Shown one piece after another: positions 27,694 to 38,594 of a DNA stretch of 64,000 nt. Below the pieces are notes generated by a model. The model saw only the letters and a list, made by a program, of their open reading frames with translations. It did not search any database and had not been told where the DNA came from. Origin of the DNA: Methanoregulaceae archaeon (lineage in GTDB: Bacteria > Armatimonadota > Fimbriimonadia > Fimbriimonadales > Fimbriimonadaceae); the NCBI GenBank assembly GCA_020850325.1, contig JADZEW010000021.1, positions 62,001 through 126,000 on the forward strand, written 5' to 3'. Every line of letters begins with the position of its first letter. Position 1 is the first letter of the stretch. Both the position numbers and the translations under genes were made by a program.

Positions 27694-28179
27694 TTGAAGC
27701 GTTTTTTGAGTGGCAAGTATGGCCGTCAAACGCTCCGCTTCTATCCGGCTCCCTTCCGGGCGCCGCTGCGGGCGTTTGCGGGGTTGGTCTTTCCCTGGCA
27801 AGGCGAGGAAGTCTTGGTCTGCGAGATCGTAGGCCGGGGCTGGTGCATTCCCAGCGGAAGGGTCGAGGCCACGGAAGACTCGTTTGTGGCAGTGCAGCGG
27901 GAGGCTCTAGAGGAAGCAGGAGCCGTGCTGGATGAAATCCAATACATTGGCTGCTACCAGATCACGGAACGAAACGAAGTTCGCTGGGCCGATTGCTACA
28001 CGGCCCGCGTCGCCGATCTGGTGGAGATTCAGATCGCCGAAGAGTCGACCGGCCGGCGGTTTATGACCCTGGACGAACTCCCGGAGCACTACCATCTGTG
28101 GAACGACCTCACGGATCAGGTGTTCCGCCACGCCTACGAAGTGCTCATGCGTGCCCAGAAACTGAGAGACGCTTCGTGA
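27694..28179 (+). CDS. Nudix hydrolase
   Basis: A 161-residue Nudix protein. The Nudix box Gx5Ex7REUxEExGU is present as G-RVEAT-E-DSFVAVQ-REALEEAGA, near residues 49-71. It hydrolyses some nucleoside diphosphate derivative linked to another moiety; the substrate is unknown. The start appears to be TTG at 27694, one base after the signal peptidase stop. The stop overlaps the possible GTG start of the methyltransferase (GTGA), so the three genes form one operon. Confidence 0.87.
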   Translation: MKRFLSGKYGRQTLRFYPAPFRAPLRAFAGLVFPWQGEEVLVCEIVGRGWCIPSGRVEATEDSFVAVQREALEEAGAVLDEIQYIGCYQITERNEVRWADCYTARVADLVEIQIAEESTGRRFMTLDELPEHYHLWNDLTDQVFRHAYEVLMRAQKLRDAS

Positions 28180-28181
28180 GC

Positions 28182-28928
28182 ATGAACGAACGCCCGAGGG
28201 TCTGGCAGAAGTTCTTCGACCAGCACGCCCCCCACTACATGCAGAATCCCTTCACCGCGAACACGCGGGCCGAGGTTGAGTTCTTGCTGGAGCTCCTCGA
28301 ACTGCCCAAAGGCAGCCGTATTTTGGACATGGGCTGCGGCACCGGGCGTCACGCCGTGATGCTCGCCGAGCGCGGATTCCGAGTGACCGGAGTCGACTTG
28401 AGCGAAGGGATGTTGACCGAGGCCCGAAAAGCCGCCGCCGAGGCGGGGGTGGAGGTCGAGTGGATTCACGCAGACGCGACGACCTGGGAATCGGACAGGC
28501 TCTTCGATGCGGCGATCTGTCTGTGTGAAGGCGCGATTGGCCTTGCGGATCTGGATGAAGAGCCGGTTAGTCACGATCTAGCGGTCTTGCGTCGCATTTA
28601 CGGGGCGCTGAGACCGAATGCCCGGTTCGTAATGACTGCGCTCAATGGGTACGCCGTGATTCGCCAGATGACCGATGAGTTGGTAACCGAGGGTCGTTTC
28701 GATCCGGCCTCGATGCTTTCGATCTATGAGGATGAGTGGGAGCTTCCCGAAGGCAAGCAGACCATGCAGATCCGCGAACGGTTGCTGATTCCTCCGGAGA
28801 TGGTGGCGATTCTGCGCCATGTCGGGTTCACGGTCGAAGCCGTCTGGGGCGGGACCGCCGGCGAATGGGGCCGCCGCCCGGTGAAGCTCGACGAGGTCGA
28901 GGCGATGTACGTCGCGGTGAAAGAGTAG
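28182..28928 (+). CDS. Class I SAM-dependent methyltransferase
   Basis: A 248-residue methyltransferase. Motif I is ILDMGCGTGRHAVMLA (about residues 48-63), motif post-I is VTGVDLSEGMLTEA, and the acidic ICLCEGAIGLA is motif II. The C-terminal part GFTVEAVWGG and the ending resemble small-molecule methyltransferases. Substrate unknown. An alternative GTG start six bases upstream overlaps the Nudix stop. It is cotranscribed with lepB and the Nudix gene. Confidence 0.88.
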   Translation: MNERPRVWQKFFDQHAPHYMQNPFTANTRAEVEFLLELLELPKGSRILDMGCGTGRHAVMLAERGFRVTGVDLSEGMLTEARKAAAEAGVEVEWIHADATTWESDRLFDAAICLCEGAIGLADLDEEPVSHDLAVLRRIYGALRPNARFVMTALNGYAVIRQMTDELVTEGRFDPASMLSIYEDEWELPEGKQTMQIRERLLIPPEMVAILRHVGFTVEAVWGGTAGEWGRRPVKLDEVEAMYVAVKE

Positions 28929-28953
28929 CGTTGCCCTCCAGCCCATCTCTTCC

Positions 28954-28975
28954 CTCAAGACGCGTCTCTTGAGGA
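28954..28975. terminator. Inverted repeat between methyltransferase and ctaAB
   Basis: CCTCAAGA and TCTTGAGG are perfect 8-bp arms around a 6-base loop in the 104-base gap before the haem A gene. No T-run follows, so it may be a weak terminator, a processing site or a protein-binding site. Confidence 0.4.
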
Positions 28976-29017
28976 CACTCGGCGTATCAAAGGCGGCCCC
29001 ATCTCCGAGACCCTAGG

Positions 29018-29023
29018 TAGAAT
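29018..29023 (+). promoter_or_regulatory. -10 box at the head of the respiratory cluster
   Basis: TAGAAT lies nine bases before the GTG of ctaAB, predicting a transcript with a leader of only about three bases. This would be the promoter for the whole ctaAB-act-cox cluster. No clear -35 is visible. Confidence 0.5.
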
Positions 29024-29032
29024 CAACCATCC

Positions 29033-30964
29033 GTGGGGTTGAGCCGATTCGCTAAATTCGCCTGGCTCACGCTGCTCTACAACCTTGTCGTGGTTGCATG
29101 GGGAGTGTTTGTTCGAGCATCCCGCTCCGGCGATGGCTGTGGAAGCCACTGGCCGCTCTGCGACGGCGATCACACTCCGCTCATGGGCGACGTCGGCCGC
29201 ATGGTCGAGCTCTCTCATCGCATTTCCACCTCCCTGTGTGGGTTGCTCGCGATCATCCTGGTGGTTTGGGCTTTTCGCCTTTCCGCTCCGGGGTCGTCCA
29301 TCCGCCGTGCTTCCGCCACCGTACTGGGCCTCACGTTGTTCGAGGGACTGATCGGGGCGGTCATCGTCAAGTTCGGATTGGTCACGGACAATGACTCGGT
29401 GGCACGTGCGCTCGTGATGGCGATCCACGTCATCAGCACCTACTTCCTCGTTGGAGCGATTGCGTTCACGGCCCTCATGGCGAGCGGCTCCGAGACTCCC
29501 AAGTACCGGGGACAGAGTTCAGTGCTGATGCTCCTCGCCGTCGGCTTCCTGGGCTTGATGCTGCTTGGGGTCAGCGGTGCGATTTCCGCGCTCGGCCACC
29601 AACTTAAGCCGGTCGACAACGTTATCGCCGCCTCTCTCAATCCTGCGACCCATTGGATGGTGCGCCTGCAGCCCCTGCACCCCTTGCTGGGCGTGACGAT
29701 CGGGGTCTACCTGCTGTTCATCAGCGGACTCATTTCGCACTTGCGACCGAGTCCGCAGGTTCGAAAGGCGGCTCAATGGGTGGTGGGGCTCTACGCGTTC
29801 CAGATTGCGGTCGGCCTGCTCAACATCTTCTTCAAGGCCCCCATCCCCATGCAGATGTTCCATCTGGTGATGGCGGACATCAACTTCATCTCCTTGGTGG
29901 CCCTGGGCCTGTTTGCTCTTTCGCCCAGCCTGGAGCGAATCGAGGCCGCCCATGAAACGGATGAGCCGATTCCTGCGCTCGACGGCTGGCGGGCTAAGGT
30001 CGGGGCTTACCTCGTGCTCACCAAGCCGCGGGTCATCAGCCTCTTGCTCTTCACGACGATGACCGCGCTATTCGCCGCCGCGGGCGGCTGGCCGGGGGGC
30101 ACGCTCTTCTTGGCCTGTTTGGTCGGGGGCTACATGGCGGCGGGCTCGGCCAATGCCATCAATATGGTCATCGACCGCGACATCGACCGCTCGATGAAGC
30201 GCACCGCCAAGCGACCGACCGTCACTCAAGCCATTCCTTCCACCCACGCGCTGTTCTTTGCGTTCGCCCTGGCGGTGGTGTCATTTGCGATCTTGTGGAT
30301 TGGGGCGAACCTGATGGCGGCGATGTTGGCTCTGGCCGGGCTCGCTTTCTATGTGGTGGTCTACACGCTGCTTTTGAAGCGACGAACCTGGCACAACATC
30401 GTCATTGGCGGAGCCGCGGGAGCGTTTCCACCGCTTGTGGGCTGGACGGCGTACACCAATGAACTCAGCCCGATCGCATGGATTCTCTTTGCGATCATCT
30501 TCGTGTGGACGCCGGTTCACTTCTGGGCACTCGCGCTGATGATCAAGGACGACTATGCGAAGGCCAAGGTGCCGATGCTGCCGGTGGTTCATGGAGAGCG
30601 GGCGACCGCCGTGCAGATTGTGCTCTACGCAGTGGTGACGGCGATTGTGTCGGTGCTCCCCGTTTTAGTTCCTTCTCAGGATGGACCTCGCGCGGCGCAA
30701 ACTTATCTGATCACCGCCATCGTCCTGAACGTCGTGCTGCTGATGATGAGCGTCCAGCTGTTCCGCCAGACTGACCGGCCCCATGCTTTTCGGCTGTACA
30801 AGTTCTCGATGATCTACTTGGCGGTGCTGTTCCTCGTCTTCGCAATTGATTGTTCGATCCCAAAAAGTCCGTCACCAGCGTCAAGACAGGCAACGCATCA
30901 TCATGGTAGTCTTTTTTGCGACTCGGGGCATGTGAATCTGATCGGGGGCATAGGGCGCACCTAA
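29033..30964 (+). CDS. Fused haem A synthase/protohaem IX farnesyltransferase (CtaA-CtaB)
   Basis: A 643-residue membrane enzyme that joins the two steps of haem A synthesis. Residues 1 to about 300 are CtaA/COX15: SRSGDGCGSHWPLCDG, VELSHRISTSLCGLLA and a second half with HWMVRLQPLHPLLG histidines for haem b. After a short linker, residues from about 325 are a UbiA-type CtaB: KPRVISLLLFTTM, INMVIDRDIDRSMKRTAKRP (prenyl diphosphate Asp motif) and KDDYAKAKVPMLP. The product is used by the caa3 oxidase encoded downstream. GTG at 29033 follows a -10 box closely; TTG at 29039 is an alternative. The stop TAA is immediately followed by the actA ATG. Confidence 0.92.
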   Translation: MGLSRFAKFAWLTLLYNLVVVAWGVFVRASRSGDGCGSHWPLCDGDHTPLMGDVGRMVELSHRISTSLCGLLAIILVVWAFRLSAPGSSIRRASATVLGLTLFEGLIGAVIVKFGLVTDNDSVARALVMAIHVISTYFLVGAIAFTALMASGSETPKYRGQSSVLMLLAVGFLGLMLLGVSGAISALGHQLKPVDNVIAASLNPATHWMVRLQPLHPLLGVTIGVYLLFISGLISHLRPSPQVRKAAQWVVGLYAFQIAVGLLNIFFKAPIPMQMFHLVMADINFISLVALGLFALSPSLERIEAAHETDEPIPALDGWRAKVGAYLVLTKPRVISLLLFTTMTALFAAAGGWPGGTLFLACLVGGYMAAGSANAINMVIDRDIDRSMKRTAKRPTVTQAIPSTHALFFAFALAVVSFAILWIGANLMAAMLALAGLAFYVVVYTLLLKRRTWHNIVIGGAAGAFPPLVGWTAYTNELSPIAWILFAIIFVWTPVHFWALALMIKDDYAKAKVPMLPVVHGERATAVQIVLYAVVTAIVSVLPVLVPSQDGPRAAQTYLITAIVLNVVLLMMSVQLFRQTDRPHAFRLYKFSMIYLAVLFLVFAIDCSIPKSPSPASRQATHHHGSLFCDSGHVNLIGGIGRT

Positions 30965-31732
30965 ATGGCTCAATTATTCAAACCAAGTGCAAACTCGGCA
31001 GCGAGGGGCAGTCTCATGATGCTCGGGCTCGCTCCATTCATCCTGTTCTATGCGGGGTCGACGCTCAGTCGTTCGTCCTACAACACGAAACAGGGCGTTC
31101 CGCTGAACCAGCCGGTTCCTTTCAGCCATAAGCACCACGTGCGAGAGCTGGGCATCGACTGCCGGTTCTGCCACCCGTCTGTCGAGGAATCCGGCACCGC
31201 TGGCATTCCGCCGACTGAGACGTGCATGTCGTGCCATAGCCAGATTTGGACCAACAGCCCGATCCTCGAGCCGGTCCGCAAGTCGTTCGAGACTGGCGAG
31301 CCGATCAAGTTTGCGAACGGGGACAAGGGCTGGAACCTCGTCAACAAGGTTCCGGAGTTCGTCTACTTCAACCACAGCATCCACATCGACCGCGGCATCG
31401 CTTGCAACCAGTGCCACGGCCCGGTGCAGGAAATGCACATCACGTTCAAGGGCAAGCCATTCGCGATGGCTTGGTGTTTGGAGTGTCACCGCGAGCCGGA
31501 GAAGTTCATCTACGCGGATCCGGCCAACACCGACATGACCCCGCGAGAGCAGGTGTTCGATCTTTATCGGAAGATTCAAGCGGGCGACCCGCTGACCGCG
31601 CGAGAGAAGGACATCGAGCGGGGCGGCATGGGTGCCCGCAAGAAGGACGAGAGGCTCACCGAGGAGCAGCTCGAGAAGTTTTATCGACTCAAGAAGAAGC
31701 AGTTGGAAGACTGCTGGATTTGCCACAGGTAG
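30965..31732 (+). CDS. actA: Alternative complex III subunit A, pentahaem cytochrome c
   Basis: A 255-residue multihaem cytochrome of the alternative complex III, a bc1-independent quinol:cytochrome c oxidoreductase. There are five CxxCH haem c sites, at C66, C87, C147, C171 and C250, and one N-terminal helix (about 18-33) that anchors it in the membrane with the haems outside. It relays electrons from the FeS subunit to the next carrier. It starts directly after the ctaAB stop codon, so it is translated from the same mRNA. Confidence 0.93.
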   Translation: MAQLFKPSANSAARGSLMMLGLAPFILFYAGSTLSRSSYNTKQGVPLNQPVPFSHKHHVRELGIDCRFCHPSVEESGTAGIPPTETCMSCHSQIWTNSPILEPVRKSFETGEPIKFANGDKGWNLVNKVPEFVYFNHSIHIDRGIACNQCHGPVQEMHITFKGKPFAMAWCLECHREPEKFIYADPANTDMTPREQVFDLYRKIQAGDPLTAREKDIERGGMGARKKDERLTEEQLEKFYRLKKKQLEDCWICHR

Positions 31733-31766
31733 GAACAAGTTGGGGACGGAAGGGAAGCGTTTAGAT

Positions 31767-34700
31767 ATGTCCGCCATCCGGCAGAAGCTGGGTGGCAAGT
31801 CGGGCTCTGCCTATTGGAAGGGGTTGGAGCAACTGGCGGAGACCGACGAGTTCAAAGAGTGGCTCGACGATGAGTTCCCTCATCGTCGTTCGATTCCTGA
31901 AGTCGATCGCCGGTCGGTTTTGAAGCTGATGGGGGCCTCGCTCGCCCTCGCGGGCTTGGCCGGTTGCCGCAATCTGCCGCAGGAGAAGGTGATCCCATTC
32001 GTTCGCGATCCCGAGAATCGCCCGCCAGGGACCGCGCTTCACTACGCGACCTCGATGCCCTTCGGAGGGTACGGGTTCCCGGTGATCGTCGAGAGTCACG
32101 AGGGTCGCCCGACCAAGCTCGACGGCAACCCGGACCACCCGGCCAGCCGCGGACTGTCAGACTGTTTCGTTCAGGCGGCGATTCTGAACATGTACGACCC
32201 GGACCGGCTCGGGGACGTCACCCAGAAGGGGCTGATCAACACCTGGGATTCCTTCTTCGGCATGTCGCGCAAGATGCTCGACGATATGAAGCCGACGGGG
32301 GGCACCGGCTTCCATCTCTTGACCGGAGCGGTTACCTCGCCCACGCTCTATGGGCAGATCCAGCGATTCCTCAAGGCGTTTCCCAACGCCAAGTGGCATC
32401 AGTACGAGGTCGTCAACAACGATCACGAGATGGCGGGCACGCGCTTGGCCTTCGGAGAGGCCGTTCAGCCGATGTACCGATTCGCTGAAGCGCGCGCGGT
32501 GCTCTCGCTAGATGGTTGCTTCATGGCAACTACCCCGCACACCGTCGCCTACGCCCGAGACTTTGCTTCGACGCGAACGCCTGGCCAAGGCATGAGCCGA
32601 CTTTGGGCCGTGGAGAGTTCACCCACGCTCACCGGCGCCTTCGCCGATCACCGGGTGGCGCTGTCGCCCGCCGAAGTGCTTCAGGTTGCCGCCGCGGTTG
32701 CGGCCAAGCTCGGGGTCATGGTCGCGAATGTCGACCTGCCTGGCGGGGTGACCTCGAAGTGGATCGATGCACTGGCCGAGGACCTGTCGCGCGGAGGCTT
32801 GGTCTACGTCGGCGCGCATCAATCCGCCGAGGTTCACGCGATCGCGCACGCGATCAACAAGAAGATCGGCGCGCCCGTCGATTACTATCCCCTTGCTGAG
32901 CGCGCACCCGTCATGAAGCTTGATTCGCTAGCCGAACTCGCTCAGGCGCTCTCCAGCGGCAAGGTGAAGACTTTGCTCATCGCTGGCGGCAATCCGGTCT
33001 ATTCGGCTCCGGGAGATCTGAAGTTCGGCGACTTCTTGCCGGCCGTCACGACCTCCATCTATCTAGGAGAGTCCGGAAACGAGACCTCCAAGCTTTGTCA
33101 ATGGGTGCTTCCTGAGGCGAGTTTCTTGGAGACGTGGGGGGATTTGCCTTCGCTCGACGGAACGATCACGCTCCAGCAGCCGTTGATCGAGCCGCTGCAC
33201 GCGGGCAAGTCGTTGCTCGAAGTGCTCGCCCTGATGATGAAGGACACGCGTCCTTCGGAAGAGATGGTCCGCGAGACGTGGAAGGCGGTTTTGCCGACTC
33301 AGATGGCTTGGGAGCAAGCGCTCCATGATGGATTCATCAAGGGCACGCAAGCGCAACCGAAGGAAGTCACGGCCTCGCTCGCCGGGCTGGACGTCAGCCC
33401 GAAGGCGGCGAGTGGAACCTATGCGGTGTTCCTGCCTGATCCGACCATTTGGGACGGGTCATACGCGAACAACGGCTGGATGCAGGAACTGCCCAAGCCG
33501 CTGACCAAGATGACGTGGGATAACCCGGTCCTGATGAGCCCGGCGACCGCCGAGCAACTCGGCGTTCAGTTCGAGGATCACGTTCAGGTCACCGCGAATG
33601 GCGTGACCGTCGAGGCGCCGGTCTTCGTTCAGCCGGGGCATCCGGACAACGTGGTCACCCTCCACATGGGTGGGGGCCGCACTGAAACCGGAAAGGTCCT
33701 CGGGGGCGTTGGCTTCGACTTCATGAAGCTCCGCTCGACGCGACATCCCAACTTTGCCGTTGTGCAGGTCGAGAAGGTGAAGGGCAAGACGCCGCTGGCG
33801 ACCGCCCAACTCCACCACTCGATGGAGGGCCGTGACATTATCCGCGAGGGTACGGTCGCCGACTTCATGAAGGACAACTCGCTCGAGCCCGAGAACCTTC
33901 ACCACTTCGAAGACGTCACGCTGTATAACCTCACCAAGGAGTGGGAGAAGTACGGCTATCCGCAGTACGGCATGGTCATCGACCTGAACCTGTGCGTGGG
34001 CTGCAACGCCTGCGTCACGGCCTGCCAGTCGGAGAACAACATCCCGACGGTCGGCAAGGGCGAGGTAAGCCGCGGCCGCGAGATGCACTGGATTCGCGTC
34101 GACCGCTATTACCGCGTGAAGGACGCGGGCAAGATGCGCGACGTGGGAACCGGAGCCGGTTCCCCTTGGGAGAGTCCCGCCCAGTCGGGCTCGATCAGCC
34201 CGAAGGCCGCCCAGGACGTGCTTGATCCGAACTCGACCATGACGGTGTTCCAGCCGATCATGTGTATGCACTGCGAGACCGCGCCGTGCGAGCCCGTCTG
34301 TCCGGTTGCCGCCACGGTGCACAGCCACGAAGGGTTGAACCAGATGGTCTACAACCGCTGCGTCGGCACGCGCTACTGCTCAAACAACTGTCCTTACAAG
34401 GTGCGCCGGTTCAACTACTACAACTATCAGTTCGGTAGCCGGGACCAGATTCCTGGCAAGGACTACGGCCAGCGCAACTTCCAAACCGAGCAGGACATCA
34501 AGCTGCTACGACTGCTCCACAACCCGGACGTCACGGTTCGAAGCCGGGGTGTCATGGAGAAGTGCACCTACTGCGTTCAGCGAATCAACGAGGCCCGAAT
34601 CGTGGCCAAGAAAGAAGAGCGCGAGATCAAGGACGGCGAGATCGTAACCGCGTGTCAGCAAGCGTGTCCGACTCAAGCGATCACCTTCGGCAACCTCGCC

Positions 34701-34835
34701 GATCCGGCAAGCGCGGTCACCCGCGCTCGGGCCAACGGCCGCAACTACGGCCTGCTCACCGAGTTGAACACGCGACCGCGAACGACCTATCTGGGTCGGG
34801 TTCGAAACCCGCACCCCGCATTGGAGACCGCATAA
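31767..34835 (+). CDS. actB: Alternative complex III subunit B, molybdopterin-like/FeS fusion
   Basis: A 1022-residue extracytoplasmic subunit. The N-terminus has a twin-arginine-like leader (DRRSVLKLMGASLALAGLAGC). About residues 90-700 form a molybdopterin oxidoreductase-like domain, which in this family carries no cofactor. The C-terminal about 300 residues hold cysteine clusters for four FeS centres: CVGCNACVTAC, CMHCETAPCEPVCP, CVGTRYCSNNCPYK and CTYC...CQQACP. I chose ATG 31767 because the frame upstream is a shadow of actA and the leader starts soon after it. The 34-base gap to actA still implies one transcript. Confidence 0.93.
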   Translation: MSAIRQKLGGKSGSAYWKGLEQLAETDEFKEWLDDEFPHRRSIPEVDRRSVLKLMGASLALAGLAGCRNLPQEKVIPFVRDPENRPPGTALHYATSMPFGGYGFPVIVESHEGRPTKLDGNPDHPASRGLSDCFVQAAILNMYDPDRLGDVTQKGLINTWDSFFGMSRKMLDDMKPTGGTGFHLLTGAVTSPTLYGQIQRFLKAFPNAKWHQYEVVNNDHEMAGTRLAFGEAVQPMYRFAEARAVLSLDGCFMATTPHTVAYARDFASTRTPGQGMSRLWAVESSPTLTGAFADHRVALSPAEVLQVAAAVAAKLGVMVANVDLPGGVTSKWIDALAEDLSRGGLVYVGAHQSAEVHAIAHAINKKIGAPVDYYPLAERAPVMKLDSLAELAQALSSGKVKTLLIAGGNPVYSAPGDLKFGDFLPAVTTSIYLGESGNETSKLCQWVLPEASFLETWGDLPSLDGTITLQQPLIEPLHAGKSLLEVLALMMKDTRPSEEMVRETWKAVLPTQMAWEQALHDGFIKGTQAQPKEVTASLAGLDVSPKAASGTYAVFLPDPTIWDGSYANNGWMQELPKPLTKMTWDNPVLMSPATAEQLGVQFEDHVQVTANGVTVEAPVFVQPGHPDNVVTLHMGGGRTETGKVLGGVGFDFMKLRSTRHPNFAVVQVEKVKGKTPLATAQLHHSMEGRDIIREGTVADFMKDNSLEPENLHHFEDVTLYNLTKEWEKYGYPQYGMVIDLNLCVGCNACVTACQSENNIPTVGKGEVSRGREMHWIRVDRYYRVKDAGKMRDVGTGAGSPWESPAQSGSISPKAAQDVLDPNSTMTVFQPIMCMHCETAPCEPVCPVAATVHSHEGLNQMVYNRCVGTRYCSNNCPYKVRRFNYYNYQFGSRDQIPGKDYGQRNFQTEQDIKLLRLLHNPDVTVRSRGVMEKCTYCVQRINEARIVAKKEEREIKDGEIVTACQQACPTQAITFGNLADPASAVTRARANGRNYGLLTELNTRPRTTYLGRVRNPHPALETA

Positions 34836-34836
34836 C

Positions 34837-36257
<1,421 letters not shown>

Positions 36258-36258
<1 letters not shown>

Positions 36259-36821
36259 TGCATGCCCCGACTAAACCTGGACCCTTCGGCATCATCGCCG
36301 AATACGAAAGCCCGGAAACCCTGATTGCGGCGGCGAACACCGCCCTCGATCAGGGCTACACCCGGATGGATGCGTTCACGCCGTTCCCCGTTCACGGGTT
36401 GCCCGAGGCGATTGGATTCCGCGAAGCAAAAGTGCCGTGGATCATCTTCGTCATGGGCGTGATGGGCGGCTTTGGCGGCCTGGCCCTCCAATGGTGGGTG
36501 TCGGTCCACGCCTATCCGCTCAACGTCGGTGGCCGCCCGCTGTTCAGTTGGCCGTCGTTCGTGCCGCCCGCATTCGAAACAACCATCCTGTTTGCCGCCT
36601 TTGGCGCGGTCTTCGGCATGATTGGCCTGAACCGGTTGCCCCAGCCGCACCACCCGGTTTTCGATGCCCCGAACTTCGACCGAGCTTCGCAAGATCGGTT
36701 CTTCCTGCTGATCGAAGCCAAGGACCCGCGGTACGCCGCCGACGAGACCCGATCGACGCTGGAAGGCACCGGCGCGGTCCAAGTGACCGTGCTCGGCCAA
36801 GAAGAGGAGAGTGACTGGTAA
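36258..36821 (+). CDS. actD: Alternative complex III subunit D (DUF3341)
   Basis: A 187-residue protein with two transmembrane helices (about 56-78 and 98-118) flanked by soluble ends, the DUF3341 architecture. YTRMDAFTPFPVHGLPEAIG is the diagnostic N-terminal motif. It carries no cofactor and has a structural role in the complex. The start overlaps the actC stop by one base and its stop overlaps the actE start (both TAATG). Confidence 0.92.
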
Positions 36822-37432
36822 TGCGCCGCTCGACGTTTAAGTTAGCCCTTCCGCTGTTGCTCGGCGTGACCACCGTGCTTGCCGGATGCCACACCGATAT
36901 GTGGGTGCAGCCCAAGACCAAGCCGCAGCACGCCAGCGAGTTCTTCGAGGACGGCATGGCTTCGCGACCCAAGGTCAAGGGCACGGTCGCCCGTGGCCAG
37001 CAGGTGGATGATCCGGTTTACTTCACCGGTCGCGGCGCTGACGGGAAGCTGATTGCCGCGATTCCCGCCGACCGCGCGATGAGCGAACTCAAGATCGAGT
37101 CCTACAAGGATCTACTGATGCGCGGCAAGGAGCGCTATACGGTCTTCTGCAGCCCGTGCCACGGTCAGATTGGAAACGGCAAGGGCATGATCGCCAGCCG
37201 TGGTCTGACCTTGAAGCGCCCAGTCGGCAACTACCATACGGATCGGCTGCGCGAGATGCCGGTCGGCCACTTTTTCGATGTGATGACCAACGGATATGGC
37301 GTGATGTACAGCGTGTCGTCCCGCGTTCCGGTCGAGGATCGCTGGGCAATCGCGGCGTACATCCGCGTTCTCCAGCGGAGCCAAAACGACGGTAAGACCG
37401 CCGCGAGCGAGGAGATCAATGCAACGCGATAA
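36821..37432 (+). CDS. actE: Alternative complex III subunit E, monohaem cytochrome c lipoprotein
   Basis: A 203-residue lipoprotein: basic N-terminus, hydrophobic stretch and the lipobox LAGC with lipidated C23. A single haem c site lies at C110-S-P-C113-H114 with probable distal Met near residue 162. It likely passes electrons from actA/B to the oxidase or to soluble cytochrome c. The stop lies 14 bases inside actF, so the two are coupled. Confidence 0.93.
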   Translation: MRRSTFKLALPLLLGVTTVLAGCHTDMWVQPKTKPQHASEFFEDGMASRPKVKGTVARGQQVDDPVYFTGRGADGKLIAAIPADRAMSELKIESYKDLLMRGKERYTVFCSPCHGQIGNGKGMIASRGLTLKRPVGNYHTDRLREMPVGHFFDVMTNGYGVMYSVSSRVPVEDRWAIAAYIRVLQRSQNDGKTAASEEINATR

Positions 37433-38594
37433 CGTGGCCTTTTCTAAGTTCTCCGCGATCGGAGGCTTTGCCGCACTCTTTGGGCTGATCGCACTCGGCG
37501 TCGGGTTTGCGACTAACCGCACGGCGACGATGCAGGCCTACCTGTTCGGGTGGGTTTTCTGGACGATCCTCGTCCTCGGCTGTCTTGGACTGACGATTCT
37601 CCACCACACCATCCGCGGTTCGTGGGGCCTCTCAGTTCTGCGGATGCTCGAGGCGGGCGGTGGAGTTGTGGCTCTGGGGGTCAGCGCCATCCTGATGGTG
37701 CCGATCCTGCTGTTCATGCCCGATGTGTTTCCGTGGATGGCGGGCGAGAACATGCACGACCATATCGTGCACGCCAAATCGTGGTATTTGAATCAGCCGT
37801 TCTTCATCGGCCGGCAAGTGCTGTACTTCCTAATCTGGATCCTCATGGCGAGCGTCCTTCGGCGCTCTTCGCTGAAGCAGGACGAAACGCTCGATCCCGC
37901 TTTGGGCGTGCGTCGCCAGTCGGTGGGTGCCGTCGGCTTGGTCGTGTTCTTCGTGACGATGACCTTCGCGGTGACCGACTGGATTATGTCGCTCGAACTC
38001 GCGTGGTACTCGTCGATTTTGCCGATGCTGACCGCGGTCGGCTCGGGCCTCACCGCGCTTTCGCTCTGCGTCATCGTCTTGCTGGCGAATCGCCACAAGG
38101 AGCCGTTCGCGTCGATCGTCACTCCGCAGCTCACCAAGGATCTCGGCAACATGCTGTTCGCCCTGACCATGCTGTGGCAGTACATGACGCTGAGCCAGTT
38201 CCTCATCACGTGGTCGGGCAACCTGCAAGAAGAAATCCCCTACTACTTGAAGCGCAACGACGCAGGCTGGACGATTCTGATCACGTCGAACATTCTCTTC
38301 CAGTTCTTCGTGCCGTTCACCGCTTTGCTCGCTCCGCGAACTAAGCGGGTGGCGCGCAACTTGCTGATCGTCGCGGTGCTGATCTTCGTGATGCGCTTCG
38401 GCGACATGTACTGGACGATCATGCCATCGATGCGCGGTGGCCGCCTGCTCGACTCGCTGGGCCATTGGCAAGACTACGTTGCCTGGTTCGCGCTGGGTGG
38501 AGTTTGGCTCGCGGTTCTCGGCAGCCAGATCGCTCAGGCTGCCGTTCTGCCGAAGCACGACACACGCCTTCTGGAGGTGGAGCATGCACACTAA
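37419..38594 (+). CDS. actF: Alternative complex III subunit F, NrfD-like membrane protein
   Basis: A 391-residue integral membrane protein with about ten helices, the second NrfD-like subunit. Family markers are GWVFWTILVLGCLGLTILHH, YLNQPFFIGRQVLYFLIW and LAWYSSILPMLTAVGSGL. In known complexes actF resembles actC but may act in proton translocation. GAGGAGA lies a few bases before the ATG. The start overlaps actE by 14 bases and the end overlaps the next gene by 11. Confidence 0.92.
   Translation: MQRDNVAFSKFSAIGGFAALFGLIALGVGFATNRTATMQAYLFGWVFWTILVLGCLGLTILHHTIRGSWGLSVLRMLEAGGGVVALGVSAILMVPILLFMPDVFPWMAGENMHDHIVHAKSWYLNQPFFIGRQVLYFLIWILMASVLRRSSLKQDETLDPALGVRRQSVGAVGLVVFFVTMTFAVTDWIMSLELAWYSSILPMLTAVGSGLTALSLCVIVLLANRHKEPFASIVTPQLTKDLGNMLFALTMLWQYMTLSQFLITWSGNLQEEIPYYLKRNDAGWTILITSNILFQFFVPFTALLAPRTKRVARNLLIVAVLIFVMRFGDMYWTIMPSMRGGRLLDSLGHWQDYVAWFALGGVWLAVLGSQIAQAAVLPKHDTRLLEVEHAH

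Noticed and set aside
31632-31766. Longer N-terminus for ActB
   Set aside because: It lies in the actA reading region in another frame and would put the twin-arginine leader far from the N-terminus.
33459-34328. Minus-strand frame inside actB (289 codons)
   Set aside because: A shadow of the actB coding frame in GC-rich sequence; no recognisable domains.
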